A DNA stretch of 64,000 nucleotides, from contig JBFMGX010000004.1 of NCBI GenBank assembly GCA_040752595.1, positions 219,440 to 283,439 on the forward strand, in the 5' to 3' direction. The translations under genes were made by a program, and so were the position numbers. The notes under the pieces were generated by a model. That model was not told the DNA's origin and did not search any database. It was given only the letters and a program-made list of their open reading frames with translations. Source of the stretch: Candidatus Zixiibacteriota bacterium (GTDB lineage Bacteria; Zixibacteria; MSB-5A5; WJJR01). Below are positions 18,397 to 28,023 of the stretch, in pieces; position 1 is the stretch's first letter, and every line of letters starts with the position of its first letter.

Positions 18397-18712
18397 AGCA
18401 TCGACAAGATCGAAAGCCGACAATGGGCCGTGCGGGCAACTCGAGTCTCTACAAATGGAACCGCCGCGCTCCCTGCACGACCCTCCTGGGCACAGAACGC
18501 GGCGGATGCTCTATCTGGCCTTTCAATAAGATCTTACAGCGTCATGTCGTGAGCAGAGTCCGCTCCAGAGAGCACGACGCGCAGGGATGATAGAGGTGCC
18601 AAAGAGGGCTGTCAACGGAAATCGACCCACGACGCAAGTCGGAAACCCATCCCGCTCTGCGGGCCTTGGTCGGAAGGGCGTGTTGAAGAAGCCCCGAATG
18701 CCGCAGAGGTGC

Positions 18713-18773
18713 GGTCGGGTGCCCACACCCGACCGATGATTCACCGTCACTTGCGCTGGGTGTGGGCACCCGG
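18713..18773. repeat. Palindromic repeat in the divergent gap
   Basis: GGTCGGGTGCCCACACCCGACC (18713-18734) is itself a hairpin, and its arm pairs again with GGGTGTGGGCACCCGG (18758-18773). The remainder of the ~570-nt gap between the divergent PLP enzyme and purD (18397-18965) shows no convincing gene. Confidence 0.6.
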
Positions 18774-18965
18774 CGCCACAGGAACGGGAGGTCCTTCAAC
18801 GGGCCCCGGAAGTGCCGGGTATCAGTAGAGACCATCGAGGATCGGCTGCGGCCGATGTGCATGACTGCGGGGCGTCGAACCCACGTCCTGTAGGGGACAA
18901 CATATGGCTTGGCTATGCTCCGGCATGCAGGTATCATTGCGTTTCATGCCATCGAGGTGGAAACA

Positions 18966-20285
18966 ATGGCGAAATCGCTGAAGATACTGGTCGTCGGCGG
19001 CGGCGGTCGCGAACATGCCCTTTGCTGGTCCTTGAGGCAGTCAGGTCAGGTGCGCGAGGTCTTCTGTGCTCCTGGGAACGCCGGGATCGCTGAGATCGCC
19101 ACAATAGTGGACATTCCCGACCATAACGTGCCCGCTCTTGTGGACTTTGCCCGTCGGGAACGGATCGATCTGACGATCGTCGGGCCGGAGCGCCCTTTGG
19201 CCGCCGGCATCGTGGACGTGTTTCAGGAGGGGAAACTGCGGGTTTTCGGGCCGACCGCAGCCGCGGCACGGTTGGAATCCTCCAAGGTCTTTGCCAAAGA
19301 GTTTATGCGTCGGCACGCTGTGCCGACCGCCCCGTTCCGCACGTTCGATGTGGCCGAGGACGCGTTACGCTTTCTGTCGGATTGTCCGGGACCGATCGTG
19401 GTCAAGGCCGATGGTCTGGCGGCCGGCAAGGGAGTCATGGTCTGTCGGGATCGCGAGGAGGCCGAAGCCGCGGTCAGGAAGATCATGGTAGAACGGGTCT
19501 TCGGCGCCGCGGGTGAGCGGGTCGTGGTTGAGCAACTGCTCGCCGGGGAAGAGTTGAGTGTCATGGCGTTCGCCGATGGTGAGCGGGCCGTGCCGATGAT
19601 CCCGGCCCGAGACTACAAGCGGGCCTTTGATCAGGATCAGGGACCCAACACCGGAGGCATGGGAGCCTACGCCCCCGTCCGCCCCCGCGACGACAGCGTC
19701 CTCGATCAGGTGGCCGATTCGATCCTCACCCCCACGATCCGGGGAATGAAATCCGAGGGGACCTCGTATGTTGGGGTTCTGTATGCCGGCCTGATGCTGA
19801 CTGAGACAGGTCCCCGGGTCCTGGAGTTCAACTGCCGATTTGGGGATCCGGAGACCCAGGCCGTCTTGCCTCTTCTTGAGACCGACTTGGTCGACGTCCT
19901 CGGGGCGGCGCTGGCCGGCCATCTCGACTTTGAGCCGCTCTCCTGGCGCGATGCCTGTTGCGCCGGGGTCGTGCTGGCCGCGCGCGGGTATCCCGGGCGC
20001 TATGAGAGCGGTGCTCCGATTGAAGGGGACACCCGGACGGCAAAAGACAACGTCTTTTGCTTTCATGCCGGGACCCGGCGCGACTCCACGGATCGTCTGG
20101 TCAGCTCGGGGGGACGGATTCTTGGTGTCTTTGCCAGGGCGGCGACGCACGAGGGGGCCGTCGCCGGGGCCTACACCGCCGTTGAACGAATATCGGTCAA
20201 GGGCGCCCACTATCGCACGGACATCGGCCTGCGTTCTAAGCAGGCGACAAGGGTTCGCCGACAGGAGTCTGGGGCACGCTCCTGA
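18966..20285 (+). CDS. purD: Phosphoribosylamine--glycine ligase
   Basis: 439 residues from the ATG at 18966, chosen because of the GAGGTGG ribosome-binding site and because homologues begin with MKILVVGGGGREHALxW, which is what follows. It makes glycinamide ribonucleotide from phosphoribosylamine, glycine and ATP (second step of purine synthesis). ATP-grasp features are visible: FGPTAAAARLESSK, VVKADGLAAGKGVMV, DYKRAFDQDQGPNTGGMGAYAP and LEFNCRFGDPETQ. Length is slightly above the usual 420-430. It is followed 66 nt later by purE, forming a small purine operon. Confidence 0.97.
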   Translation: MAKSLKILVVGGGGREHALCWSLRQSGQVREVFCAPGNAGIAEIATIVDIPDHNVPALVDFARRERIDLTIVGPERPLAAGIVDVFQEGKLRVFGPTAAAARLESSKVFAKEFMRRHAVPTAPFRTFDVAEDALRFLSDCPGPIVVKADGLAAGKGVMVCRDREEAEAAVRKIMVERVFGAAGERVVVEQLLAGEELSVMAFADGERAVPMIPARDYKRAFDQDQGPNTGGMGAYAPVRPRDDSVLDQVADSILTPTIRGMKSEGTSYVGVLYAGLMLTETGPRVLEFNCRFGDPETQAVLPLLETDLVDVLGAALAGHLDFEPLSWRDACCAGVVLAARGYPGRYESGAPIEGDTRTAKDNVFCFHAGTRRDSTDRLVSSGGRILGVFARAATHEGAVAGAYTAVERISVKGAHYRTDIGLRSKQATRVRRQESGARS

Positions 20286-20351
20286 CGGCCGGCAGAGATT
20301 CAGGACCGACGTTAAGGAAGACCAGCGCCGACACGACGATGAGGGAAGGAA

Positions 20352-20831
20352 ATGGCGACAAAACCGGGGAGCGGTGCAGATAACCGATCCGTCCTGATAC
20401 TGATCGGATCGGAGAGCGATCGACCCACGATGGTCAAGGCGCAGGAGACTCTGGCCGAGCTCGGCGTGGCCTGCCGGCTCGAAGTGGGTTCGGCGCATCG
20501 TTCCCCCGACCGGGTTCGAGATTTGGTCCGGGAAGGGAATGCTGCCGGTGTTGGTGTGTATATCTGTGGCGCGGGGATGGCCGCGCACCTGGCGGGGCTG
20601 GTCGCCGCCTACACGATCCGTCCGGTCATCGGGGTCCCGTTGGGAAACTCACCGCTTGCGGGGTTGGATGCCCTTTTGTCCACCGTGCAAATGCCGCGCG
20701 GCGTACCAGTGGCCACAGTCGCAATCGGAGACCATGGCGCTGTCAACGCGGCCCTTCTGGCGGCACAGATACTCGCCTTGGGCGACCAGGACTTGGCGTC
20801 CCGGCTCGAAACCCGCAGACGGGGATCCTGA
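20352..20831 (+). CDS. purE: N5-carboxyaminoimidazole ribonucleotide mutase
   Basis: 159 residues. Class I PurE signature: [11 protein letters not shown] at the N-terminus (GSxSD phosphate loop), SAHRSPDRV with the catalytic histidine near residue 47, [33 protein letters not shown] and [10 protein letters not shown] near the end. It converts N5-CAIR to CAIR. The usual motif is GxMSDW; here the residues after SD are RPT, a modest variation. No purK is in view. Preceded by GGAAATG rather than a strong ribosome-binding site. Confidence 0.95.
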   Translation: MATKPGSGADNRSVLILIGSESDRPTMVKAQETLAELGVACRLEVGSAHRSPDRVRDLVREGNAAGVGVYICGAGMAAHLAGLVAAYTIRPVIGVPLGNSPLAGLDALLSTVQMPRGVPVATVAIGDHGAVNAALLAAQILALGDQDLASRLETRRRGS

Positions 20832-20925
20832 AACGGTGCCAAGCCAGAGACGGGAACGAGGCGCCCTGGGGGATGTTTAATCGCTAGATGGTGTTTGTGT
20901 TCAACAGATTGGGAAGGAGGCGTTC

Positions 20926-21732
20926 TTGCGACGGAAGACAGTGATCCAATTGACCCCTTGTAAGATCGTGACGCCGCTGGTCGCCCTGTCGGCCGCACTC
21001 TTGGTGTCGGCCGGAGCATGTGCGCAGAGTGACCAGGCCAAAAGAGAATTCAACCGCGGCGTCGAACTCACCAAGGCGGGCAAGGCCGATTCGGCGATTG
21101 CGGCCTATGAGGCGGCCGTGAAAGAATCACCCGACTACTTGCAGGCGCACATCAACGCCGGCGCGCTCTACTACGAAAAGGGCCGACTGGGCAATGCGGC
21201 CGCCCATCTGAAGGCGGCAGTGGCGCTCGATTCCACCAGCGCCGATGCCTACAAGAACCTGGCGTTGGTGCACGTCCAAGCCGGGGAATTCGACACAGCC
21301 GCGACGGTTCTGAACCGTCTGACCACCCTGGATCCCAAGAAGGGCGCCGTCGCCTGGGCGGCGCTGGGCCAGGCCAAGAAGAAGAAGGGCGATGTGCCGG
21401 GCGCCTTGGACGCCTACAACAAGGCGATCAAGGCCGATCCCAACGACTACCGGACTTTGTACAATATCGGCAACATTCACAAAGATGCAGGGCGGTTTGA
21501 GGATGCCATCGCGTCCTACAAGAAGTCCATCGCCGCCAATCCTAAGTACATCGAGGCCTACTACAACCTGGCCATCGCCTCGCACCAGATGGACCAAGAC
21601 CACTGCGTGCCGGACTACGAAGCGTTCCTCAAGGCGGCCCGAGGGAGCAGCAAGTGGAAGACGAAGTCCGCCGAAGTCGAGAAGATCGTAGGCCAAATCA
21701 ATGCATATCTCGAGAGCAAGGGCGGGGAGTGA
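20926..21732 (+). CDS. Exported TPR-repeat protein
   Basis: 268 residues from a TTG start placed 5 nt after GGAAGGAGG, a strong site that decides the start. A basic N-terminus and a hydrophobic helix ending in SAGACAQ form a signal peptide. About six TPR units follow from residue 35 ([20 protein letters not shown]) to about 235, including canonical [19 protein letters not shown] and AYYNLAIA. TPRs bind protein partners; location is periplasm or outer surface. The partner is unknown. It may be co-transcribed with purE (95 nt gap), but the functions do not obviously connect. Confidence 0.85.
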   Translation: MRRKTVIQLTPCKIVTPLVALSAALLVSAGACAQSDQAKREFNRGVELTKAGKADSAIAAYEAAVKESPDYLQAHINAGALYYEKGRLGNAAAHLKAAVALDSTSADAYKNLALVHVQAGEFDTAATVLNRLTTLDPKKGAVAWAALGQAKKKKGDVPGALDAYNKAIKADPNDYRTLYNIGNIHKDAGRFEDAIASYKKSIAANPKYIEAYYNLAIASHQMDQDHCVPDYEAFLKAARGSSKWKTKSAEVEKIVGQINAYLESKGGE

Positions 21733-21896
21733 CAGATCGCGGGAGAATGGCAATCGATGTGCACGCCACGCGCCCTCGCGTGGCGTGTGTCATTGATGCC
21801 TGCGCCACCAGGGGAGCGGGTAACGTGCCGCTGGCAGTCTCACCGATCCGGCCCTGACGCACCAAGCACCGATGACGGCAGAGAGCGAGTCCTACA

Positions 21897-22310
21897 GTGA
21901 ACAGAGCCTCACAAATCACCTACTTTCTACTTCGTCTTGTGTCCGGTCTGCTCTTCTTCCAAGCAGGATCGGTGAAGACGCTCGGGTGGTTCGGCGGGAT
22001 GCCAGGCCAGGCCGGTTCGACAGCGCCGTTCTTCTCCCAGATCGGGATCGGCGGGTTGCTGGAATTCATTGGCGGCATCGCGATCATGCTGGGTCTCTTC
22101 ACGCGCCCGGTCGCCTTCGTCCTGTCCGGAGAAATGGCGGTGGCGTATTGGCAGTTTCATGCCCCGAATGGTACCTGGCCAGTCACCAATAATGGCGTGC
22201 CCGCAGTTCTGTTCTGCTTCATTTTCTTGTACATGGCGGCTCAGGGCGGTGGTGACTGGAGTCTGGATGCGCTGATCAAGCGCCGCCGCGCGGCACAGCG
22301 TGACGGTTGA
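21897..22310 (+). CDS. DoxX family membrane protein
   Basis: 137 residues from a GTG. Four hydrophobic helices and the DoxX pattern: LRLVSGLLFFQAGSVK near the start, then GGLLEFIGGIAIMLGLFTRPVAFVLSGEM and AYWQFHAP. DoxX proteins are small quinone-associated or detoxification-related membrane proteins whose activity is mostly unproven. It overlaps the upstream end of an open frame leading to the CDF gene but the true CDF start is 200 nt further on. Confidence 0.85.
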   Translation: MNRASQITYFLLRLVSGLLFFQAGSVKTLGWFGGMPGQAGSTAPFFSQIGIGGLLEFIGGIAIMLGLFTRPVAFVLSGEMAVAYWQFHAPNGTWPVTNNGVPAVLFCFIFLYMAAQGGGDWSLDALIKRRRAAQRDG

Positions 22311-22512
22311 CGCGCCCATCGCGGCCGCGGCGAGCCACCCAAAATCCTCGGCCATTGACGGGATTGTTTCGCCTGCGCCGGGCGACTACCTTACCTCCGG
22401 CGCGTTCCGTTGCGCCGCTGGGCGGATCGATCGGCGACCGCCGGGTCGGCGGTCGCGGCGCTCAAGCGTGTGCGACGAGTCCGGGCCTCTCTTATTGTCG
22501 AGGAGTCTCTCG

Positions 22513-23454
22513 ATGTGGCGTGATGCCGGCGATCGCTGTCTGCGCATCGGGCTGGCGGCCAATGTCCTGTTGGTCGCGGTCAAGTTCTTCGGTGGCTTCA
22601 AGGGGCACTCGCAGGCGCTGGTCGCCGATGGGCTGAATTCGATGCTCGACGTTGTCGCGGGCACTGTCTCGGTTGTCGGCTACCGTTGGGCGGTACGTCC
22701 CCCCGATCGTACCCACCACTGGGGGCACCATAACGCCGAGACGCTGGCGGCACTTCTCGTCGGCTTGGGTATCCTCGCTACGGGAGGCGTGATCGTTCGC
22801 GATGCGCTCGTGACCCTGAGCTCCGGCGCTGCCCGGGTCCCGACACCCTGGACGATCTGGATTGCCTTGGCCGTCATACTCACGAAGTCGTGCCTCTACC
22901 TCTACACACGCCTCGTCGCCGGTCGCACGAGAAGCCCGGTCGTGAGCGCCACCGCCACGGACCATGCCGCCGACGTCGTGGCAACCGCCGGCGTGCTGAT
23001 CGGTGTCATCGGTGCGCAGTTCGGCATGCCCGCTTTGGACCCGGTGGCGGCCTTCTGGGTGGCGATCGTGATTCTCGTCAACGCTGTACGGGTCCTCCGC
23101 GAGAACACCTCGATTCTGATCGGCGGTGCACCCCCGGAACACACCATGAAGGCAATTACCGACACATTGTCGACCGTCCCTGGGGTGAAAGGGCTGCACC
23201 GGACCAAGGTCCGCAGCGCCGGACGACATCTGTTGATCGACACGGAAGTGCTGGTCGATGGTTCCCTGACGGTCGATGCCGCCCATGAGATCGCCAGTCT
23301 GGCCGGGGACCGTGTGCTCGCGGCGCACCCGACCGTCGCCGACGTTGTCGTGCACATCGAGCCGCATACCGAGCGTCGCGCCGCTGAAGGGGCCGACCCG
23401 CTGACACCACGGGCCCACGCCAGACCACGTCCTGATCATGAGGTGTCGCGATGA
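22513..23454 (+). CDS. Cation diffusion facilitator (CDF) transporter
   Basis: 313 residues from the ATG at 22513, chosen for its GAGGAG site. Six membrane helices and a cytosolic C-terminal domain (about 215-300, EHTMKAITDTLSTVPGVKGLH then VDVHIE-like VVVHIEP) match the family, which exports divalent metals by H+ antiport. The metal-site motifs differ from zinc-type HxxxD: helix 2 reads DGLNSMLD (N-x3-D) and helix 5 reads TDHAAD (D-x3-D). This suggests a non-zinc specificity, which cannot be fixed from sequence. Its stop overlaps the next start by four bases, so it belongs to the operon ending with greA. Confidence 0.92.
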   Translation: MWRDAGDRCLRIGLAANVLLVAVKFFGGFKGHSQALVADGLNSMLDVVAGTVSVVGYRWAVRPPDRTHHWGHHNAETLAALLVGLGILATGGVIVRDALVTLSSGAARVPTPWTIWIALAVILTKSCLYLYTRLVAGRTRSPVVSATATDHAADVVATAGVLIGVIGAQFGMPALDPVAAFWVAIVILVNAVRVLRENTSILIGGAPPEHTMKAITDTLSTVPGVKGLHRTKVRSAGRHLLIDTEVLVDGSLTVDAAHEIASLAGDRVLAAHPTVADVVVHIEPHTERRAAEGADPLTPRAHARPRPDHEVSR

Positions 23455-24800
23455 ACCGTTGGCTGATCGTCACTGAGGGAGGTGGGGCGGGACGGTTCGA
23501 TCCGCTCGATCTGGTCCGTCCGGGGTTTCTGCTGCGTGACGGAGCATTCACGGTTGCCCAGCGATGGATGGAACTGCTTCGACCCGCGGCCGTGTCCGTA
23601 TCTGTTCGTCCCTGGCTGGCCGCCAGCGTGGCCGAGGAGACCGGATGGGACGTCAATCGACTCCCGGCGGGTCCGCTCCCGGACGATCTGTGGGTGTTCA
23701 GCGGCGTCTCCGTGCCCGTCGATGATCCCCGCTGGGCCGATTTGTCGTTCCCACCGCGTTTCGTCTGGGACGAAGGCGGGGCAGTGGCCATGCGTTTTCC
23801 CGCCGCCTCGGTCGCCGATGTTCTCGCCCGCCTTCGGCCATGGATCGAGTCTGGGGCGCAGAGCGCGGCACCGATAGCGATACGCGAGTCATCCGGCACG
23901 CTGCCTCTGTATGCTCCGGCCGGATTGTGGCATCTGATCAGTGAGTTGCCCACGCGACTGGCCTTCGACTGGCAACTGTGGAATCGATGGCAGCGACCGT
24001 CGGCCACGGGGTATGACCCGGAGTTGGAGAGCCGCCAGGGAAGCGTTGTCCTCGGACGTGAATCGGTGTGGCGCGGTCGCGATGTCGTTCTCCATCCGCA
24101 TGTCGTCATCGATGCCCGCACCGGACCCGTCTGGCTCGATGATGGCGTGGTGATCGAGTCGTTTACCCGTCTCGATGGCCCGGCCTACGTTGGCAGGGGA
24201 ACATCTCTCTTGGGTGGGAAGTTGACCGGGGGGTGTGCCTTGGGACCGGGATGCAAGATCGGCGGGGAGTGGGAAGCGTCGATTGCGCAGGGTTTCGTCA
24301 ACAAGGCGCATGCCGGCTTCTTCGGTCACGGATACCTCGGTGAGTGGGTGAACCTGGGCGCCATGACGACCAACAGCGACTTGAAGAACACGTATGGCTC
24401 CGTACGGATCGCGCGGGGCGACGAGACCGTGGACACCGGGCTCATGAAGGTCGGTTCGTACCTTGCCGATCATACGAAAACGGGGATCGGCACCCTGATC
24501 CCGACGGGGGCGACTTGGGGGGCCGGGGTGAACCTATTTGGGGGCGGGCTGGGTCCGAAATCGCTCCCCTCGTTCGTCTGGGGCGAGCCGACGGCTCTGG
24601 CCGAGCACGACCTTGCCAAGATGCTGAAGACGGCCGGCGTCGCTGTCTTTCGCCGCGCGGCAGTCCTGGAACGAGTCGGAAGACCGACCAAGCTCACGGC
24701 CGCTCAAGCTGAGGCGTTGCGCGCCGTGTACGCCCGAACCGCCGGGGAACGCGGCGAATTCCTTTCGCAATGGCGTGCCCGGCGCTCGGCCGGAGAGTAG
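23451..24800 (+). CDS. GlmU-like sugar-phosphate nucleotidyltransferase/acetyltransferase (Bacteroidetes type)
   Basis: 449 residues. The N-terminal ~190 residues are a diverged nucleotidyltransferase-like part; from about residue 195 a left-handed beta-helix begins (GRDVVLHPHVVIDARTGPVWLDDGVVIES...), with hexapeptide rungs and the conserved AHAGFFGHGYLGEWVNLGAMTTNSDLKNTYG. This matches the family annotated as UDP-GlcNAc diphosphorylase/GlcN-1-P acetyltransferase of Bacteroidetes-type bacteria, proposed to replace GlmU. I do not see the usual GlmU N-terminal signature loop, so the nucleotidyl activity is less certain. It overlaps the CDF gene by ATGA and precedes galT by 11 nt. Confidence 0.83.
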   Translation: MNRWLIVTEGGGAGRFDPLDLVRPGFLLRDGAFTVAQRWMELLRPAAVSVSVRPWLAASVAEETGWDVNRLPAGPLPDDLWVFSGVSVPVDDPRWADLSFPPRFVWDEGGAVAMRFPAASVADVLARLRPWIESGAQSAAPIAIRESSGTLPLYAPAGLWHLISELPTRLAFDWQLWNRWQRPSATGYDPELESRQGSVVLGRESVWRGRDVVLHPHVVIDARTGPVWLDDGVVIESFTRLDGPAYVGRGTSLLGGKLTGGCALGPGCKIGGEWEASIAQGFVNKAHAGFFGHGYLGEWVNLGAMTTNSDLKNTYGSVRIARGDETVDTGLMKVGSYLADHTKTGIGTLIPTGATWGAGVNLFGGGLGPKSLPSFVWGEPTALAEHDLAKMLKTAGVAVFRRAAVLERVGRPTKLTAAQAEALRAVYARTAGERGEFLSQWRARRSAGE

Positions 24801-24811
24801 GAGACTCAGGA

Positions 24812-25873
24812 ATGCCGGAGTTGCGCAAAGACCCGGTCAATGGCCGCTGGGTGATCATTTCGACGGAACGCGGCAAGCGTCCCTCCGACTATCCCCAACA
24901 GCCGCCCAGGCGGCTGGATGCCCGGTTCTGTCCCTTCTGTCCGGGTAATGAAGCCGCCACGCCTCCGGAGGTCGCCGCGATCCGCAACAACGGCAGCCAA
25001 CCGAACGAGCCGGGATGGACGGTGCGCGCCATGCCCAACAAGTACCCGGCGCTCCGTATCGAAGGGGACCTCAATCGCGAGGGCGTCGGGATCTATGACA
25101 AGATGAATGGTGTCGGCGCCCACGAGGTCATCGTCGAGACGCCGCGTCACGAAGAGAACCTGGTGGACATGAGCCCCGATCGTATCTCCGCGGCGCTGGG
25201 CGTTTGCCAGGAGCGCGTCAACGACCTCATGAAGGACAGCCGCTTCCGCTATGTGCTTCTCTTCAAGAACCAGGGTGAGGCGGCCGGGGCGTCACTGGAG
25301 CACTCTCACACGCAGTTGATCGCCACTCCGGTTGTGCCGAAGCGTGTTTTGGAAGAACTGGAAGGTGCGCGCTACTACTACAACCATCGCGAACGGTGCA
25401 TCTTCTGCGATATCGTCCGGCAGGAGCTCTCGGACGGGGAGCGCGTCATCGACCAGAACGCCACCTTCGTCGCCCTGTCGCCGTTTGCGGCCCGTTTCCC
25501 CTTTGAGATCTGGATTCTGCCCCGCGTGCATCAGGCCGTTTTTCGATCGATCAGCGACCCGCATCGACTGGAGTTCTCCGAGCTGCTGCGTCGCGTGCTC
25601 TTGCGTCTGCGGAACGCCCTGAACGACCCCGCCTACAACTTCATGTTCCATGCGGCGCCGTTCGGACACGAAAACGACCCGGAGTACCACTGGCATCTTG
25701 AGATCATTCCCAAGTTGACCCGGATCGCCGGATTCGAGTGGGGCACGGGATTCTACATCAACCCGACGGCGCCCGAGGAATCGGCCGAATGCCTGCGGTC
25801 CGCCAGCATTGTCACCACGGAATCGCCCGACGTCGCCGCGATGGACCGCTTGGCCGTGGGGGGAACGACGTGA
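24812..25873 (+). CDS. galT: GalT-like hexose-1-phosphate nucleotidylyltransferase (HIT superfamily)
   Basis: 353 residues from the ATG at 24812 (MPELRKDPVNGRWVI, the usual GalT opening). Zinc-site cysteines CPFC at residues 40-43 and NKYPAL are family typical. The active-site loop, normally HPHxQ, reads HSHTQ (His164, His166, Gln168), keeping the nucleophilic histidine. GalT transfers UMP between UDP-glucose and galactose-1-P; related enzymes act on ADP-glucose. Its TGA overlaps the GTG of glgA, so translation is coupled. With no galK or galE nearby, a role in ADP-/UDP-glucose metabolism is at least as likely as the Leloir pathway (inference). Confidence 0.85.
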   Translation: MPELRKDPVNGRWVIISTERGKRPSDYPQQPPRRLDARFCPFCPGNEAATPPEVAAIRNNGSQPNEPGWTVRAMPNKYPALRIEGDLNREGVGIYDKMNGVGAHEVIVETPRHEENLVDMSPDRISAALGVCQERVNDLMKDSRFRYVLLFKNQGEAAGASLEHSHTQLIATPVVPKRVLEELEGARYYYNHRERCIFCDIVRQELSDGERVIDQNATFVALSPFAARFPFEIWILPRVHQAVFRSISDPHRLEFSELLRRVLLRLRNALNDPAYNFMFHAAPFGHENDPEYHWHLEIIPKLTRIAGFEWGTGFYINPTAPEESAECLRSASIVTTESPDVAAMDRLAVGGTT

Positions 25874-27399
25874 CTGACCGTCCCCTGCGGATTCTCTACG
25901 TCAGTCCGGAGGTCGTTCCGTTCTCGAAAACCGGTGGTCTGGCCGATGTCGCCGGCGCGTTGCCGACGGCTCTGGCGCAGAACGGGTGCGACGTTCGCGT
26001 CCTGTCGCCCTTCTATGGACACCTTCTCAACGGAGATTTCCGAACGGAGCGCGTGGCGACTCCTCCGCTGGCGGTCACGATCGCGGGATGTTCTCAGCCA
26101 TTCCACCTCCGTACGCTGACCGGCGGCGACAGTGCCGTACGCCATTTCTTCATCGAACATGCCCCGTACTACTCCCGCCCGGAGCTGTACGTCGATCCCC
26201 GGACCAGCCGCGACTACACCGACAACGATGAGCGGTTCGCCCTCTTGGCGCGCGGGTTGATTGAGTGGATCCGGCAGGATCGCTGGCATCCCGACATCAT
26301 CCACCTGAATGACTGGCAGAGCGCCCTGGTCGCCCCGTATCTGGCCCTGTTGTATCGTGCTGATCCCGTCCTGGCCGGGGTGCGGACCGTGCTGTCGGTG
26401 CACAATCTTGCCTACCAGGGGTTGTTTCCGGCGGAGCGGTTTGACGGGCTCGGGTTTCCTGCCGACCAATTCTATCCCACGTCGCCGTTCGAATTCTGGG
26501 GCAAAGTAGGGTTCCTCAAGGCCGGATTGACCTATGCGGACAAGCTGAGCACCGTCTCGCCGACCTACGCGCGGGAGATCCAGGAGTCGGAGGAATTCGG
26601 CTGCGGCCTGGAGCACCTCTTGCGGGAACGCGCCGAAGATCTGACCGGCATACTCAACGGCATCGACAATGGCGTCTGGAATCCCGCGGTCGACGGACTC
26701 ATCACACGTACGTTCAGCGTCGACGATCTTTCGGGGAAGGCGGACAACAAGAACGCCCTGTGCCGCCGCTGCGGATTCGCCCCCCAGCGCTTCGACCGGC
26801 CACTGGTCGGCATGATCTCGCGCATCGCCGAGCAGAAAGGGTTCGATCTGATTGCCAAGGCTGGGGAACGACTGTTTGCGCTCGATCTCAATCTCGTTCT
26901 GCTCGGCACCGGTGATCCTGAGTTTCACGAACTCTTCGAGAAGTGGAATCGGCGTTTCGCCGGGCAGTTCCGCGCCTTCCTGACCTTCGACAACGCGCTG
27001 GCCCATCAGATCGAAGCGGGCGCCGACCTGTTCCTGATGCCGTCGCGCTATGAACCCTGCGGACTCAACCAGATGTACAGTTTGCGCTACGGCACGGTGC
27101 CGATCGTGCGCGCCACCGGCGGCCTGGCCGATACGGTCCGCGACGCCGACGTTCATCCGGACGGGAACGGCTTCGTCTTTGCCCCCTATGACGGCGAGGC
27201 GATGCTCGCCGCGGTTCGGCGCGCCGTGGCCGCCTATGGTGATCGTCCCCGCTGGCGGGGGATGATGCGCCGCGGCATGTCGGCCGACTTCTCCTGGCAG
27301 GCATCGGCCCGTCGCTACGTCGCACTGTACGACCAGGTGATCGCCGCCCCCGCCCGACGGGTCGGCGGGTCCACGGCCCCGCGGGGGGTGCAATCGTGA
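25870..27399 (+). CDS. glgA: Glycogen/starch synthase, ADP-glucose type
   Basis: 509 residues from the GTG at 25870, which overlaps the galT stop. GT5 family, GT-B fold. The N-terminal KTGGLADV loop (here FSKTGGLADVAGALP) binds ADP-glucose, HLNDWQSALVAPYL and VLSVHNLAYQG are conserved, and the C-terminal half has the PLVGMISRIAEQKGFDLI and PSRYEPCGLNQMYSLRYGTVPIVRATGGL signatures. It elongates alpha-1,4-glucan. Length is within the bacterial range (about 475-510). No glgB, glgC or glgP is in the window. Its TGA overlaps the greA GTG. Confidence 0.96.
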   Translation: MTDRPLRILYVSPEVVPFSKTGGLADVAGALPTALAQNGCDVRVLSPFYGHLLNGDFRTERVATPPLAVTIAGCSQPFHLRTLTGGDSAVRHFFIEHAPYYSRPELYVDPRTSRDYTDNDERFALLARGLIEWIRQDRWHPDIIHLNDWQSALVAPYLALLYRADPVLAGVRTVLSVHNLAYQGLFPAERFDGLGFPADQFYPTSPFEFWGKVGFLKAGLTYADKLSTVSPTYAREIQESEEFGCGLEHLLRERAEDLTGILNGIDNGVWNPAVDGLITRTFSVDDLSGKADNKNALCRRCGFAPQRFDRPLVGMISRIAEQKGFDLIAKAGERLFALDLNLVLLGTGDPEFHELFEKWNRRFAGQFRAFLTFDNALAHQIEAGADLFLMPSRYEPCGLNQMYSLRYGTVPIVRATGGLADTVRDADVHPDGNGFVFAPYDGEAMLAAVRRAVAAYGDRPRWRGMMRRGMSADFSWQASARRYVALYDQVIAAPARRVGGSTAPRGVQS

Positions 27400-27881
27400 G
27401 CGGCTCCGGCTGGGTCTATCTGTCGCCCGAAGGGCTCGAGAAGCTCACCGGCGAGCTCAAGCGGCTCAAGACCGTGGAGCGCCCGCGCATCGTCGCGGAG
27501 ATCTCGCGGGCCCGCGACCACGGCGATCTGTCGGAAAACGCCGAGTATCACGCCGCCAAGGAACGGCAGGTCCTGCTGGAGCGGAAGATCGCCGAACTGG
27601 AGGATACGCTGCGCCGCGCCAAGACGGTCGATCACACTACTACCGATAGTGACAAAGCGTATCTATTATCATATGTAGTCGTCCGCGAACTCCGTTCCGG
27701 CGAGGAGATCCGCTACCAGCTCGTCTCGCCCGAAGAGGCGGACTTCGACGCCGATCGCATCTCCGTGCAATCCCCCGTGGGCCGTGCCTTGCTCGGGAAG
27801 GGCAGGGGCGACCGTGTGACCGTCCAGGTGCCCGCCGGCCAGATCGTCTACGACGTCCTCGACGTGCAACGTCCGTCGTAG
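27396..27881 (+). CDS. greA: Transcription elongation factor GreA
   Basis: 161 residues from a GTG overlapping the glgA stop. The N-terminal coiled coil carries the tip motif DHGDLSENAEYHAAKERQ, whose acidic residues coordinate the metal used to cleave backtracked RNA in RNA polymerase. The C-terminal FKBP-like part ends SPVGRALLGKGRGDRVTVQVP, as in GreA. The stretch 27634-27680 is unusually AT-rich for this gene (codons such as CTA, TTA, TCA). Its position at the end of a sugar-nucleotide/glycogen operon is unusual and probably just reflects co-transcription. Confidence 0.96.
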   Translation: MSGSGWVYLSPEGLEKLTGELKRLKTVERPRIVAEISRARDHGDLSENAEYHAAKERQVLLERKIAELEDTLRRAKTVDHTTTDSDKAYLLSYVVVRELRSGEEIRYQLVSPEEADFDADRISVQSPVGRALLGKGRGDRVTVQVPAGQIVYDVLDVQRPS

Positions 27882-27909
27882 AGGCATGGCGTGCCGTGGC
27901 CGTGCGCAG

Positions 27910-28004
27910 GGTGCCACGCACAAACTCGTTTGTGCGTGCTTACCGCCGAATGCCCTGGCACGCACAAGTCCGCGACCGTTGCTCGCGGGCTTGTGCATGG
28001 CACC
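27910..28004. repeat. Long imperfect palindrome after greA
   Basis: Begins GGTGCCACGCACAA and ends TTGTGCATGGCACC; internal hairpins pair ACGCACAAACTCGTTTGTGCGT and CCGCGACCGTTGCTCGCGG. No coding capacity. It follows greA directly and may act as a 3' stabiliser. Confidence 0.6.
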
Positions 28005-28023
28005 CGGTAGGTATCGGCATGGT

